Shown in pieces: positions 26,836-36,679 of a DNA stretch of 64,000 nucleotides. A model generated the notes under the pieces. That model was given only the letters and a program-made list of their open reading frames with translations, searched no databases and had not been told where the DNA came from. Each line of letters opens with the position of its first letter. Position 1 is the first letter of the stretch. Source of the DNA: Pseudolabrys sp. (GTDB lineage: Bacteria > Pseudomonadota > Alphaproteobacteria > Rhizobiales > Xanthobacteraceae). The position numbers were made by a program, and so were the translations under genes. The stretch covers positions 36,277-100,276 of the forward strand of contig JALHRB010000010.1 of assembly GCA_022841665.1 (NCBI GenBank), written 5' to 3'.

Positions 26836-27489
26836 TTATGCTTCCGGGGCCAGAAAGGCGCCGTCTGGCATGGCGGCGCCGTCGGTCCGGCAGCGGCCGG
26901 CCACAATGCGCACGCGCCCTTCGGCAACCAGTTTGAGCGCCAGCGAATAAATCCGGTGCTCGACCTGGATCACCCGGGCGGCCAGCGTCTCCTCGGAGTC
27001 GTCATCCCGCACGGCAACAGCCGCCTGCGCCACGATCGGTCCGGAATCCATCTCCGGCACCACGAAATGCACGGTCGCGCCGTGCAGCTTCACGCCGGCC
27101 TCCAGGGCGCGCTTGTGCGTGTCGAGACCCTTGAACGAGGGCAGGAGGGCGGGGTGGATGTTGAGCATGCGTCCCTCCCATCGCCCGACGAAATCGGCGG
27201 TGAGCAGGCGCATGAAGCCGGCGAGGCACACGATCTCGACGCGGTGCTTTTCCAGCGCCGCCTGCAACGCTCGTTCGAAAGCGGGCCGGTCTTTCCCGAA
27301 TGTTGTGTGGTCGACGGTCTCGGTGGCGATGCCGGCGGCGCGCGCGGTGGAAAGCCCGCCGGCGTCGGGACGGTTCGACAGGACCAGCACGATCTCGGCC
27401 GGGTAGGTTTTGTCCTTCGCGGCTTCGATCAACGCCGCCATGTTGGAGCCGCGGCCGGAGATGAGAACGGCGACGCGTTTGCGGCTCAT
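26836..27489 (-). CDS. purN: Phosphoribosylglycinamide formyltransferase
   Basis: This 217-residue enzyme transfers a formyl group from formyl-THF to GAR in purine synthesis. VAVLISGRGSNMAAL is the N-terminal phosphate-binding motif, NIHPALLPSFKG contains the catalytic Asn-His pair and MDSGPIVAQA the catalytic Asp. The ATG at 27489 lies four bases after the purM stop; the in-frame upstream extension overlaps purM and is low-complexity. purM-purN adjacency is the classical arrangement. Confidence 0.96.
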   Translation of the reverse strand: MSRKRVAVLISGRGSNMAALIEAAKDKTYPAEIVLVLSNRPDAGGLSTARAAGIATETVDHTTFGKDRPAFERALQAALEKHRVEIVCLAGFMRLLTADFVGRWEGRMLNIHPALLPSFKGLDTHKRALEAGVKLHGATVHFVVPEMDSGPIVAQAAVAVRDDDSEETLAARVIQVEHRIYSLALKLVAEGRVRIVAGRCRTDGAAMPDGAFLAPEA

Positions 27490-27493
27490 GCCG

Positions 27494-28567
27494 TCACCCG
27501 GCGAGATCGAGCGCGTTGTCGTAGACGACGCGCGGCTCGGCATCGGCCTTGATGACCTTGCCGATGACGAAGGACTGTTCGCCGGCCTGTGTGAAGGCGG
27601 CGCCGACGCGGTCGGCATCCTTGGCCGCGGCGATGACGATCATGCCGATGCCGCAGTTGAAGGTGCGCAGCATTTCCGGCTGCGCGATGTCGCCGGCCGC
27701 GGCCAGCCATTTGAACACCGGCGGCACCACGACCTTGGCGAGATCGATGCGCGCGCCGAGCCCCTTGGGCAGCACGCGCGGGATGTTGTCGGGAAATCCG
27801 CCGCCGGTAATGTGAGCGAGGCCCTTGACCGCGCCGGTCTCGCGGATCGCGGCCAGGCACGAACGCACATAGATGCGCGTCGGCGTCAGCACCGCCTCGC
27901 CCAGGGTCGCCCCATTCTTGAACGGCGAGGCCGCGCTCCACGACAGGCCGGACTTTTCGACCACCTTGCGCACCAGCGAATAGCCGTTGGAGTGCACCCC
28001 GGAGGAGGCGAGCCCGATGATCGCGTCGCCTTCCGCGATGTCCGCGCGCGGCAGCAACTGGCCGCGCTCGGCCGCGCCGACCGCAAATCCCGCGAGATCG
28101 TAGTCGTCGCCCTGGTAGACGCCCGGCATCTCGGCGGTCTCGCCGCCGATCAGGGCGCAGCCGGCCAGCCGGCAGCCCAGGCTGATACCGGCGACGACGG
28201 CGGCGCCGGCCTCCGGCTCCAATTTTCCACAGGCATAATAATCGAGGAAAAAGAGCGGCTCGGCGCCTTGCACGACCAGGTCGTTCACGCTCATGGCGAC
28301 GAGATCGATGCCGATGGTGTCGTGGCGGCCCGTTTCAACGGCGATCTTGACCTTGGTGCCCACGCCGTCGGTGGCGGCAACCAGCACCGGGTCCTTGAAA
28401 CCCGCCCGCTTGAGGTCGAACAGGCCGCCGAAACCGCCGATTTCGGCATCCGCGCCGGGCCGGGCGGTGGCGCGCACCAGCGGCTTGATCAGGTCCACCA
28501 TCCGGTTGCCGGCGTCGATATCCACGCCCGCCTGCGCGTAAGTGAGCCCGCGCTGTTTTTCTGCCAT
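27494..28567 (-). CDS. purM: Phosphoribosylformylglycinamidine cyclo-ligase
   Basis: This 357-residue AIR synthetase closes the imidazole ring in purine biosynthesis using [25 protein letters not shown] is the typical start (shown in part), [10 protein letters not shown] and [12 protein letters not shown] are conserved ATP/substrate segments and [16 protein letters not shown] is the late Gly-rich motif. Length is normal. It is first in the purM-purN pair and diverges from the phosphatidyltransferase gene. Confidence 0.97.
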   Translation of the reverse strand: MAEKQRGLTYAQAGVDIDAGNRMVDLIKPLVRATARPGADAEIGGFGGLFDLKRAGFKDPVLVAATDGVGTKVKIAVETGRHDTIGIDLVAMSVNDLVVQGAEPLFFLDYYACGKLEPEAGAAVVAGISLGCRLAGCALIGGETAEMPGVYQGDDYDLAGFAVGAAERGQLLPRADIAEGDAIIGLASSGVHSNGYSLVRKVVEKSGLSWSAASPFKNGATLGEAVLTPTRIYVRSCLAAIRETGAVKGLAHITGGGFPDNIPRVLPKGLGARIDLAKVVVPPVFKWLAAAGDIAQPEMLRTFNCGIGMIVIAAAKDADRVGAAFTQAGEQSFVIGKVIKADAEPRVVYDNALDLAG

Positions 28568-28646
28568 GATGGTCCTCGTCCGCGCCGGGGGTCCTACGTT
28601 GAAATCGCAAGGCGTGCAATGGTCCGAGCGCCGTTATACTCTGCCG

Positions 28647-28709
28647 ATGGATTTGGCGCGTTTCCGGCTGTGGTGGCGGGGACGGGCTATCGAGCCGGGA
28701 CAGACTTGA
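28647..28709 (+). CDS. Possible 20-codon upstream ORF overlapping the next gene's TTG start
   Basis: An ATG seven bases after a good -10-like TATACT (28635-28640) opens a 20-codon frame that ends in a TGA overlapping the TTG start of the phosphatidyltransferase gene (TTGA). If TATACT is a real -10, the transcript would start at or near this ATG, so the ORF could be leaderless. No matching -35 is clear. It may couple translation to the TTG start or be chance. Confidence 0.25.
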   Translation: MDLARFRLWWRGRAIEPGQT

Positions 28710-29251
28710 GTATTCCGAACCTCATTACGTTGGGCCGCATCCTGATGGTGCCGATCGTCGTTTGGGCGATTGCACAGGGCCTGATGTGGGTTGCCTTCGT
28801 GCTGTTCGTGGCGGCCGGGATAAGCGACGCCGTCGACGGCTTCCTCGCCAAGAAGTTCAGCATGACCACCGTGCTCGGCGCCTATCTCGACCCGCTCGCC
28901 GACAAGGCGCTGATCGTGTCGATCTACCTCACGCTCGGCATCAACGGCTATATCCCGCGCTGGCTGGTGATCCTGGTGGTGTCGCGCGACATTCTGATCG
29001 TCGGCGGCATCATGCTGTCCTGGCTGATCGGCACCCCGCTCAAGATCAAGCCGCTGCTGGTGTCCAAGCTCAACACGGTGGCGCAGATCGCCTTCGCCTG
29101 CATGGTGCTCGGCTCGCTCGGCTTCGGGCTCAACCTGCCGCAGCTCTATCTCGCGCTCATGGGCCTGGTCGCGGCGCTGACCTTGCTCTCGGTCGCCGCC
29201 TATCTGGCCGAGTTCGTGCGGCACATGAACAAGGCGGCAGCCGGACAATGA
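28706..29251 (+). CDS. CDP-alcohol phosphatidyltransferase family protein
   Basis: This 181-residue membrane enzyme belongs to the family that joins a CDP-activated lipid to an alcohol (PgsA, cardiolipin synthase and relatives). The catalytic motif is DAVDGFLAKKFSMTTVLGAY followed by LDPLADK, with Lys where Arg is more usual. Several membrane helices follow. The reading frame is open far upstream, but homology begins at SIPNLITLGRI, so the TTG at 28706 is the likely start. Its ATGA overlap with the next gene implies coupling. Confidence 0.85.
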   Translation: MSIPNLITLGRILMVPIVVWAIAQGLMWVAFVLFVAAGISDAVDGFLAKKFSMTTVLGAYLDPLADKALIVSIYLTLGINGYIPRWLVILVVSRDILIVGGIMLSWLIGTPLKIKPLLVSKLNTVAQIAFACMVLGSLGFGLNLPQLYLALMGLVAALTLLSVAAYLAEFVRHMNKAAAGQ

Positions 29252-30348
29252 GCCCGAATCCGCAACCCAGTCCGGCCGCGATCGTCGCCTTTCAGCGGCA
29301 GGTCGTGTTCTGGGTGGCCGCGCTCGTCGTCTTCGTGTTCATCCTGTGGCTGCTGAGCGAGATTCTGCTGCCTTTCGTCGCCGGCATGGCCATCGCTTAT
29401 CTGCTCACGCCGCTGACCGACCGCATGGAGCGGGCCGGGATCAACCGGCTCGCCGCGGCGCTCATCATCATCACACTGGTGGTGCTGGCGCTCGTGTACA
29501 TGATCCTGCTGATCGCGCCGATGCTCGGCGGCCAACTCGCCTCGTTTATCGAGAGCGTGCCCGGCAACGTCACCAAGCTGCAGAGCCTGCTCAGCGATCC
29601 GAGCCGGCCCTGGCTGCAAAAACTCGGCGCCGGCCTCAACGCCTCGGACAAGTCTTTCACCGATTTGGTCACGCAAGGCATGGGGTGGGTGACTACTTTC
29701 ATGAAGTCGCTGTGGTCGGGCGGCCGCGCGCTGGTGTCGCTGTTCTCGCTGATCGTGGTGACGCCGGTCGTCGCCTTCTACCTGATCTACGACTGGCACC
29801 GCATGATCAAGACGGTGGACGGCTGGATTCCGCTGCAGCATCGCGAGACCGTGCTCGACCTGGCGCGCGAGATCGACGCGGCGATTGCCGGCTTCGTGCG
29901 CGGGCAGTCCGCGGTCTGCCTGATCCTCGGATCGTTCTATGCGGTGGCCTTGACCTTGAGCGGGCTCAATTTTGGCCTGCTGATCGGGCTCATCTCCGGC
30001 CTGATCACCTTCATCCCTTATGTCGGCTCGATGACCGGACTGGTGCTCTCGCTTGGCGTCGCGGTCGCGCAATTCTGGCCGGACTATTATTCGATCGTGC
30101 TGGTGCTCGGTATTTTTCTGGTCGGCCAGTTCATCGAGGGCAATGTGCTGTCGCCCAAGCTGGTGGGCGAGAGCGTCGGCCTGCATCCGATCTGGGTGAT
30201 CTTCGCGCTGCTGGCGTTCGGCTATCTGTTCGGTTTCGTCGGCCTGCTGCTGGCGGTGCCGCTCGCCGCCACCATCGGCGTGCTGGCGCGCTTCGCGCTG
30301 CGGCGCTATCTGGAGAGCTCGCTCTACACCGGCGAAAAGACAGGTTGA
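29248..30348 (+). CDS. AI-2E family transporter (PerM-like permease)
   Basis: This 366-residue inner-membrane protein has two N-terminal helices, a soluble middle section, and a C-terminal helical bundle with the signature GLISGLITFIPYVGSMTGLV and QFIEGNVLSPKLVGESVGLHP (in pieces). Family members have been linked to autoinducer-2 export or Na+/H+ antiport; substrate is unknown. In related bacteria this gene precedes hdaA, as here, with a four-base gap. Confidence 0.92.
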   Translation: MSPNPQPSPAAIVAFQRQVVFWVAALVVFVFILWLLSEILLPFVAGMAIAYLLTPLTDRMERAGINRLAAALIIITLVVLALVYMILLIAPMLGGQLASFIESVPGNVTKLQSLLSDPSRPWLQKLGAGLNASDKSFTDLVTQGMGWVTTFMKSLWSGGRALVSLFSLIVVTPVVAFYLIYDWHRMIKTVDGWIPLQHRETVLDLAREIDAAIAGFVRGQSAVCLILGSFYAVALTLSGLNFGLLIGLISGLITFIPYVGSMTGLVLSLGVAVAQFWPDYYSIVLVLGIFLVGQFIEGNVLSPKLVGESVGLHPIWVIFALLAFGYLFGFVGLLLAVPLAATIGVLARFALRRYLESSLYTGEKTG

Positions 30349-30352
30349 GGGC

Positions 30353-31036
30353 ATGCCCGCTTCGTTCGCCCCGCGTCAGCTTGTGCTCGCGCTCGACCAT
30401 GCCGTCAGCTTCGCGCGCGAGGATTTCCTGCCCGGACCGTCGAATGCGGGCGCGCTTGCTTTGATCGAGCGCTGGCCCGATTGGCCCAACCGCGTGATGG
30501 CGCTCATCGGGCCGGAAGGCTCCGGCAAGAGCCATCTCGCGGCGATCTGGGCGGAATTGTCCGGCGCGCGCGTCCTGTCGGCCAGGCGTCTGGACGAGAC
30601 GGACCTGCCCGGCGCGCTCGCCACCGGCGCGCTGGTGATCGAGGATCTCGCGCCCGAGGAACTCGACGAGCGGGCGCTGTTTCATCTGCTCAATCTCGCG
30701 CGCGAGGAGGGCGCCTATGTGCTCGTCACCGCGCGCGGCGCGCCGGCCGGCTTTGCGCTGGCGATCCGCGATCTTGCCTCGCGCCTGCGCAGCATACCGG
30801 TGGTGGCGCTGGCCGCGCCCGACGACGCGCTGCTGCGCTCGCTGATCGTCAAGCTTGCCGCCGACCGGCAGATCGCGGTGGACGAAGCGCTCGTCAATTA
30901 TCTCGCCAACCGCATCGAGCGCTCCTTCGCGGCCGCGCGCGCGGCGGTGGGGCGGCTGGACGAAGAGGCGATGCGCCAGCACCGCCCGGTGACGCGGGCG
31001 CTGGCGGCCGAGCTTTTCCGGGAAACCGCCGTTTAA
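30353..31036 (+). CDS. hdaA: DnaA regulatory inactivator HdaA (Hda homologue)
   Basis: This 227-residue AAA+ protein resembles domain III of DnaA. RQLVLALDHAVSFAREDFLP is the N-terminal clamp-interacting region, GPEGSGKSH the Walker A and ALVIEDLAPEE the Walker B. The C-terminal lid (LANRIERSFAAARAAVGRLDE) matches Hda. Hda with the loaded sliding clamp stimulates ATP hydrolysis by DnaA and limits re-initiation; in alphaproteobacteria it helps restrict replication to once per cycle. It has no DNA-binding domain IV, which rules out DnaA. Confidence 0.9.
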   Translation: MPASFAPRQLVLALDHAVSFAREDFLPGPSNAGALALIERWPDWPNRVMALIGPEGSGKSHLAAIWAELSGARVLSARRLDETDLPGALATGALVIEDLAPEELDERALFHLLNLAREEGAYVLVTARGAPAGFALAIRDLASRLRSIPVVALAAPDDALLRSLIVKLAADRQIAVDEALVNYLANRIERSFAAARAAVGRLDEEAMRQHRPVTRALAAELFRETAV

Positions 31037-31083
31037 CCGGGGCGACAGGAACGGCTTGACTGTGACAGCCCTCCCGGCGCGAA

Positions 31084-31101
31084 CTGTCATCCAGCCGCCA
31101 C
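31084..31101 (+). promoter_or_regulatory. Candidate Pho box upstream of ppk1
   Basis: CTGTCAT, four bases, then CCGCCAC. The first half matches the PhoB half-site exactly and the second matches CTGTCAY at five of seven positions, with correct 11-base spacing. A further CTGTCAC is on the opposite strand near 31061. Sixty bases upstream of the ppk1 start is a reasonable activator position. Confidence 0.4.
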
Positions 31102-31143
31102 GATTTTTCGCTACGCGGTCGCTTCTATTGGACTTTTAATTCG

Positions 31144-33375
31144 ATGTCAGATCGCGCCCAAGCTATTGCTCCGGCTGAGGAAATGGCTCCGGCCTCCGCG
31201 CAGGTGGGCGCCTCCGCCGGCACCCCTGCCGCCGCCGAGGCATCGCTAAAAGGCAGCCCGGCGCGCTTCATCAACCGCGAACTCTCCTGGCTGCACTTCA
31301 ACCGCCGTGTGTTGGAAGAGGCCGCCAACCCGAACCATCCGCTGCTCGAGCGGGTGCGCTTCCTGTCGATTTCGGCCAATAACCTCGACGAGTTCTTCAT
31401 GGTGCGCGTGGCCGGCCTCAAGGGCCAGCTGCGGGAGGGCATTACGACGCAGAGCCCGGACGGCCTGACCCCGTCCGAACAGCTCGCACGCATCGGCGAG
31501 GCGGTGGCGAGCCTTGCGCACGATCAGCAGCAGCGCTGGCTGGAACTGCGCCCCGACCTGGCCGCCGCCGGCGTGGTGCTGCTCGACAGCGCCGACCTCA
31601 ACAAGAGCGAGCGCGGCTGGCTCGAGGAGCATTTCCTCACGCATGTGTTCCCGCTGCTCACCCCGCTCGCCATCGATCCGGCGCATCCTTTCCCGTTCAT
31701 CCCCAATCTCGGCTTTTCGCTTGCGCTTCATCTCGCACGCGTGAAGGACGGCAAGGCGATGAACGCGCTCATCCGCATGCCGCAGAAGATCGAGCGCTTC
31801 ATCAAGCTGCCGAGCGGCAGCGACCAGGGCATAAGGCTGATCGCGCTCGAAGAAGCGACCTGCCTGTTCATCGGCCGCCTATTCCCCGGCTACACGGTCA
31901 AGGGGCAGGGCGCCTTCCGCGCCATCCGCGACTCTGAAGTGGAAATCGAGGAAGAGGCGGAAGACCTGGTGCGGCTGTTCGAGACCGCGCTCAAGCAGCG
32001 CCGCCGCGGTTCCGTGATCCGGCTCGAATTGAATTCCACCATGCCGGTCGAGCTGCGCAGCTTCGTGCAGCGCGCGCTCGGCTGCGCCGACGACGAGGTC
32101 TTTCTGGTCGACGGCGTGCTGGCGCTCAACGACCTCAGCCAGCTCACCAAGCTCGAACGGCCCGACCTCGAATTCGTCCCCTACAATCCGCGCTATCCCG
32201 AGCGCATCCGCGACCATGGCGGCGACTGCTTCGCCGCCATCCGGCAGAAGGATCTGGTGGTCCACCACCCTTACGAGTCCTTCGACGTCGTGGTGCAGTT
32301 CCTGCAGCAGGCCGCGCGCGATCCCAACGTCGTCGCCATCAAGCAGACGCTCTACCGCACCTCCGCGGAATCCCCGATCATCAAGACGCTGGTGGAAGCC
32401 GCGGAAGCCGGCAAGTCGGTCACCGCGCTGGTCGAGCTGAAGGCGCGCTTCGACGAGGAAGCGAACATCCGCTGGGCGCGCGACCTCGAGCGCGCCGGCG
32501 TGCAGGTGGTCTACGGCTTCATCGAATTGAAGACGCACGCCAAGCTGTCGCTGGTGGTGCGCCGCGAGGGCAGTGCGCTCGCCACCTATGTGCATGTCGG
32601 CAGCGGCAACTATCATCCGGTCACCGCCCGCATCTATACCGACCTGTCGTTCTTCACCGACGACCCGGTGATCGGCCGTGACGTCGCGCGCATCTTCAAT
32701 TACATCACCGGTTATGCCGAGCCGGCCGAGCTCGAGAGCATGGCGATCTCGCCGATCTTCCTGCGCAAGCGCATCCTCGACCACATCGCGAGCGAGATCG
32801 CCAACGCCAAGGCCGGCAAGCCGACGGCGATCTGGATGAAGATGAATTCGCTGGTCGATCCCGGCATCATCGACGCGCTCTACGAGGCCTCAAGCGCCGG
32901 CGTGAACGTCAAGCTGGTGGTGCGCGGCATCTGCTGCCTGCGGCCGGGCGTGCCGGGCCTGTCGGACAATATCAGCGTGAAGTCGATCGTCGGCCGTTTC
33001 CTCGAGCACAGCCGCATCTACTGCTTCGGCAACGGTAATAAGCTCCCGCACGCGAAGGCGACCGTCTACATCTCGTCCGCCGACATGATGCCGCGCAATC
33101 TCGACCGCCGCGTCGAGGTTTTGTGCCCGATCCCCAACCCGACTGTGCATGAACAGATTTTGGACCAGATTATGGTCGCGAATCTGATGGACAATGAGCA
33201 GAGTTGGAGGCTCTTGCCGGACGGCAGTTCCGCCCGCATAAAGGCCGAGCCGGGCGAGGAACCGTTCAACGCCCATAAGTACTTCATGACGAATCCGAGC
33301 CTGTCGGGACGTGGGAAATCGCTCAAAGAGTCGTCGCCGCGAAGCCTTATACGCCGCCTCATCGAAGGCGCGTAA
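31144..33375 (+). CDS. ppk1: Polyphosphate kinase 1
   Basis: This 743-residue enzyme reversibly makes inorganic polyphosphate from ATP. The N-terminal helical domain begins [20 protein letters not shown]; the two phospholipase-D-like catalytic domains follow, with the probable autophosphorylated His484 in [12 protein letters not shown] and [11 protein letters not shown] downstream. A short Ala-rich leader (about 35 residues) precedes the conserved part. ppx follows directly, giving synthesis and breakdown enzymes in one operon. A candidate Pho box upstream would tie it to phosphate limitation. Confidence 0.96.
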   Translation: MSDRAQAIAPAEEMAPASAQVGASAGTPAAAEASLKGSPARFINRELSWLHFNRRVLEEAANPNHPLLERVRFLSISANNLDEFFMVRVAGLKGQLREGITTQSPDGLTPSEQLARIGEAVASLAHDQQQRWLELRPDLAAAGVVLLDSADLNKSERGWLEEHFLTHVFPLLTPLAIDPAHPFPFIPNLGFSLALHLARVKDGKAMNALIRMPQKIERFIKLPSGSDQGIRLIALEEATCLFIGRLFPGYTVKGQGAFRAIRDSEVEIEEEAEDLVRLFETALKQRRRGSVIRLELNSTMPVELRSFVQRALGCADDEVFLVDGVLALNDLSQLTKLERPDLEFVPYNPRYPERIRDHGGDCFAAIRQKDLVVHHPYESFDVVVQFLQQAARDPNVVAIKQTLYRTSAESPIIKTLVEAAEAGKSVTALVELKARFDEEANIRWARDLERAGVQVVYGFIELKTHAKLSLVVRREGSALATYVHVGSGNYHPVTARIYTDLSFFTDDPVIGRDVARIFNYITGYAEPAELESMAISPIFLRKRILDHIASEIANAKAGKPTAIWMKMNSLVDPGIIDALYEASSAGVNVKLVVRGICCLRPGVPGLSDNISVKSIVGRFLEHSRIYCFGNGNKLPHAKATVYISSADMMPRNLDRRVEVLCPIPNPTVHEQILDQIMVANLMDNEQSWRLLPDGSSARIKAEPGEEPFNAHKYFMTNPSLSGRGKSLKESSPRSLIRRLIEGA

Positions 33376-34912
33376 GCGCTCGGCCCCGATTCTGCGCTCC
33401 GACATCGTCCTGCAATCCGCTCAAGGCCGGCTCGACCACGGGCCGCCGGTTGCCGTCATCGACATCGGCTCGAACTCGATCCGCCTCGTCATCTACGAAG
33501 GCCTGACGCGGGCGCCGACGCCGATCTTCAACGAGAAGGTGCTGGCCGGCCTCGGCCGCCAGGTGCAGACCACCGGCCTCCTGGCGCCCGACGCCATCGC
33601 CACCGCGCTCGCCGCGCTCAAGCGCTTCCGTGCGCTCTGCGACATCCTGCATGTGAAGAAGATCTGGGCGATTGCCACCGCCGCCTGCCGCGACGCGCGC
33701 AACGGCGGCGACTTCATCGCGCAGGCCGAGCGCATCTGCCGCACGCCGATCACCGTGCTGTCGGGCAAGCGCGAGGCCCATCTCACCGCGCTCGGCATCA
33801 TCTCCGGCATGCACAAGCCGGACGGCATTGTCGGCGACCTCGGCGGCGGCTCGCTCGAACTGATCGACGTGCACCGCTCGCGCGTGCGCGCCGGCCTGAC
33901 GCTGCCGCTCGGCGGCCTGGCGCTGCAGGACATCTCCGAGCGCTCGATCAAGAAGGCTGAGAAGTTCGTCGAGAAGGCCTTCGCCGACCTCGACATGCTG
34001 CACGACGGCGAGAACCGCACCTTCTACGCCGTCGGCGGCACCTGGCGCGCGCTGGCGCGGCTGCACATGTGGCAGACCGGCTATCCGTTCCACGTGATGC
34101 ACAATTACCGGATCGCCGCGCGCGAGGCGCTGGAGTTCTCGCGCCTGGTGCATCGGGTCGACACCGAGACCTTGTCGAAAATCGAAGTCGTCAACGCCGC
34201 CCGCCGGCCGCTGCTCGCTTATGCCGCGCTGGTGATGGAAAACCTTGTGCGCACCATCAAGCCGAAGGAGGTCGTGTTCTCCGTGCTCGGTGTGCGCGAG
34301 GGGCTGTTGTACTCGCTGCTCGACAAGCGCGACCAGGCGCGCGATCCGCTGATCACGGCGGCTGCCGACCTCAACGTGCTGCGCTCGCGCTCGCCCAAGC
34401 ACGGCGAGGAACTGATCGACTGGACTGACCGCTTCATCGATTCCTCCGGGCTCGACGAGACCGCCGACGAGCGCCGCCTGCGCCACGCTGCCTGCCTTTT
34501 GGGCGACATCGGCTGGCGCGCGCATCCGGATTATCGCGGCGAACAGTCGATGAACATCATCGCGCACGGCGCCTTCGTCGCCATCGACCATCCCGGCCGC
34601 GCTTATCTGGCGCTCTCGGTCTATTTCCGCCACATGGGGCTCTCTGAAGAAGACCTGTCGCCGCGCCTGCGCGAATTGGCGACCACGCGCATGCTCGATC
34701 GCGCGCGCGTGCTGGGCGCCGCCATGCGGGTGGCCTATATCCTCACCGCGGGGCAGAGCGGCGTGCTGAAGAAGACGCCCATGCAAGTGAAGCGCGGCAA
34801 GCTCACGCTCAAGCTGCCCGGAAAATACGCCAAGCTTGCGAGCGATAGGCTCGCCGGGCGGCTGCGGCAATTGGCAAGGCTGGTCGGCCGCGACCCGGCG
34901 ATCGAGGTTTAG
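33311..34912 (+). CDS. ppx: Exopolyphosphatase, Ppx/GppA family
   Basis: This 533-residue actin-like ATPase-fold phosphatase removes terminal phosphate from polyphosphate or pppGpp. [17 protein letters not shown] is the first phosphate-binding motif and [16 protein letters not shown] the second; an HD-like C-terminal domain (about 320-500) follows. The GTG at 33311 overlaps ppk1 by 65 bases; a Lys/Arg-rich start of about 45 residues precedes the conserved part and no better start is visible downstream, so the exact N-terminus is uncertain. Confidence 0.92.
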   Translation: MGNRSKSRRREALYAASSKARKRSAPILRSDIVLQSAQGRLDHGPPVAVIDIGSNSIRLVIYEGLTRAPTPIFNEKVLAGLGRQVQTTGLLAPDAIATALAALKRFRALCDILHVKKIWAIATAACRDARNGGDFIAQAERICRTPITVLSGKREAHLTALGIISGMHKPDGIVGDLGGGSLELIDVHRSRVRAGLTLPLGGLALQDISERSIKKAEKFVEKAFADLDMLHDGENRTFYAVGGTWRALARLHMWQTGYPFHVMHNYRIAAREALEFSRLVHRVDTETLSKIEVVNAARRPLLAYAALVMENLVRTIKPKEVVFSVLGVREGLLYSLLDKRDQARDPLITAAADLNVLRSRSPKHGEELIDWTDRFIDSSGLDETADERRLRHAACLLGDIGWRAHPDYRGEQSMNIIAHGAFVAIDHPGRAYLALSVYFRHMGLSEEDLSPRLRELATTRMLDRARVLGAAMRVAYILTAGQSGVLKKTPMQVKRGKLTLKLPGKYAKLASDRLAGRLRQLARLVGRDPAIEV

Positions 34913-34921
34913 GCCGGCGGC

Positions 34922-35236
34922 TCAGGCCACGCGGCGTTTTTTCACTTTGCGGCTTGCCTCGGCCGGGCGCGCTGATAACGTCATCCCTAGCGCGCGGACA
35001 ATGCGCATGACGGTGGCGAATTCCGGATTGCCGTTTTCGCCAAGCGTCTTGTAAAGGCTTTCCCGGCTTAATCCGGTTTCTTTGGCGACTTTGGCCATAC
35101 CGCGCGCTCGCGCGACGACGCCGACGGCGTCGCGGATGAATTTTGGGTCCGCGGTCTCGAGCGCGGCCGTCAGGAACTCCGCCTGCGCCTCCGCACTGTC
35201 GAGGTAGTCAGCCGCATCAAAAGGCGAGGTCTTCAT
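34922..35236 (-). CDS. HigA-like helix-turn-helix antitoxin
   Basis: This 104-residue protein fits the addiction-module antidote family: MKTSPFDAADYLDSAEAQAEFL at the start and the XRE-type helix-turn-helix GMAKVAKETGLSRESLYKTL, then NPEFATVMRIVRALGM. In an intact system it would neutralise the adjacent RelE/HigB-like toxin and repress the operon. The toxin encoded immediately upstream (its stop overlaps this ATG) is 5'-truncated, so this antitoxin appears to be an orphan. It may persist as a plain repressor or as protection against related toxins. Confidence 0.85.
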   Translation of the reverse strand: MKTSPFDAADYLDSAEAQAEFLTAALETADPKFIRDAVGVVARARGMAKVAKETGLSRESLYKTLGENGNPEFATVMRIVRALGMTLSARPAEASRKVKKRRVA

Positions 35237-35481
35237 CGAAGTTTCTCCACCATTTCAAACGCACGCGTGATGTCCCGCTGCTGGGTTCGTTTGTCGCCCC
35301 CACAGAGCAAGAGCACGATCGCGGCGCCTTGGTGCACGAAGTAGACTCGGTAGCCGGGTCCGAAATCCACTCGAAGCTCCATCAGTTCGCGCCCAAGGCT
35401 TTTGCAGTCGCCGAGATTTCCGAGCTTTATTCGCTCGACCCGGACGGCAATCCGTGCCGGCCGAGGGTCTGTCGCGCGTAA
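35233..35481 (-). pseudogene. 5'-truncated RelE/HigB-like toxin gene
   Basis: On the minus strand an open frame without any start codon encodes about 82 residues, including RIAVRVERIKLGNLGDC, ELRVDFGPGYRVYF and AAIVLLLCGGDKRTQQRDI, the conserved core and C-terminus of addiction-module killer proteins. A TGA lies in frame just inside the end of rnd, and the expected first 15-20 residues are missing. The stop overlaps the antitoxin ATG (ATGA), the normal arrangement. The break coincides with the rnd stop codon, which suggests a deletion at that junction removed the toxin's start. Confidence 0.75.
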
Positions 35482-35482
35482 T

Positions 35483-36679
35483 TCAGGCCCTCTCCGCTGT
35501 CACCACGCGGCCCTTCTCCACCGCCAGTGCGAGCTTGCCGTGCTTCAGGGCCAGCGCCTTGTCGCCGAATAGTTCGCGCCGCCAGCCTTTCAGCGCCGGC
35601 ACGTCGGCCTCGTCGTCGGCGGCGATGCGGTCGAGGTCGTCGACGGTGGCGATCACTTTGGCGGCGACGCCGTTCTTCTCGGCCGTCATGCGCAGCAGCA
35701 CCTTCAAAAGCTCGACGGTCGCCCCGGCGTTCGGCGCCGGGCGGAAGCGTTCCAGCCGCGGCAGCGTCTTGGGGTCGCGCTCCAGCCCGCGCTTGACTGC
35801 GTCCACGATCTGCTCGCCCCAGCGGGAGCGCTCGAAGCCCTTCGGCAGCGACCGCAGCTGGCCGAGCCGCTCGATCGAGGTCGGGGCCTGCGTGGCGATG
35901 TCGGCGACCACGTCGTCCTTGAGGACGCGCGAGCGCGGCACGTCGCGCGTCTGCGCCTCGCGTTCACGCCAGGCGGCGATCTCGATCAGCACGGCGAGGT
36001 CCTTCGGCTTGCGCACGCGGCTCTTGAGCCGCTCCCAGGCGCGCTCGGGATCGGCGCGGTAGGTCTCGGGCGAGGTGAGCACGGCCATCTCGGCCTCCAC
36101 CCAACTCGAGCGGCCGCGCTTGTGCAAATCCTCGTCGAGCTTGAGGAAGACGTCGCGCAAATGCGTCACGTCGGACAGCGCGTAGGACATCTGCGCGTCG
36201 GTGAGCGGGCGGCGTGTCCAGTCGGTGAAGCGGTTCGACTTGTCGAGCGTGTCGCCGGTGATGCGCTGCACCAGCTGATCGTAGGAGATGCTGTCGCCAT
36301 AGCCGAGCACCATGGCGGCGACCTGGGTGTCGAAGATCGGATGCGGGATCTTGCCCGCCATGTTCCAGACGATTTCGATGTCCTGGCGGGCGGCGTGGAA
36401 GACCTTCACCACCTTCTCGTCGTTGAGCAGGTCGAAGAAGGGCGTGAGGTCGATGCCGGGCGCCAGCGTGTCGATGACCACGGCCTCGTCGGGCGAGGCC
36501 ATCTGCGCCACGCAGAGCAGGGGGTAATAGGTCGTTTCGCGCAGGAATTCGGTGTCGACGGTGACGTAGCGGTGCTGCGCCATGCGGGCGCAGACCGCGG
36601 CCAGCGCCTCGGTGGTGGTGATCGGTTCCATTCCGGACGGACTTGTAGCGCCATCCGGCGTGCTGGCAAGCCGCTTCAT
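35483..36679 (-). CDS. rnd: Ribonuclease D
   Basis: This 3'-5' exoribonuclease (398 residues from 36679) takes part in tRNA 3' maturation and RNA turnover. DEDDy exonuclease motifs are visible: [24 protein letters not shown] and [13 protein letters not shown]. An HRDC domain follows (about 230-310), then a less conserved tail. The ATG at 36679 overlaps the stop of the upstream enzyme as ATGA; a second ATG at 36631 ([10 protein letters not shown]) begins the conserved region and is also plausible. Confidence 0.93.
   Translation of the reverse strand: MKRLASTPDGATSPSGMEPITTTEALAAVCARMAQHRYVTVDTEFLRETTYYPLLCVAQMASPDEAVVIDTLAPGIDLTPFFDLLNDEKVVKVFHAARQDIEIVWNMAGKIPHPIFDTQVAAMVLGYGDSISYDQLVQRITGDTLDKSNRFTDWTRRPLTDAQMSYALSDVTHLRDVFLKLDEDLHKRGRSSWVEAEMAVLTSPETYRADPERAWERLKSRVRKPKDLAVLIEIAAWREREAQTRDVPRSRVLKDDVVADIATQAPTSIERLGQLRSLPKGFERSRWGEQIVDAVKRGLERDPKTLPRLERFRPAPNAGATVELLKVLLRMTAEKNGVAAKVIATVDDLDRIAADDEADVPALKGWRRELFGDKALALKHGKLALAVEKGRVVTAERA

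Noticed and set aside
27410..28705. Upstream extension of the CDP-alcohol phosphatidyltransferase frame
   Set aside because: The frame is open for over 400 codons upstream only because it is antisense to purM and purN; conserved sequence starts at the TTG at 28706.
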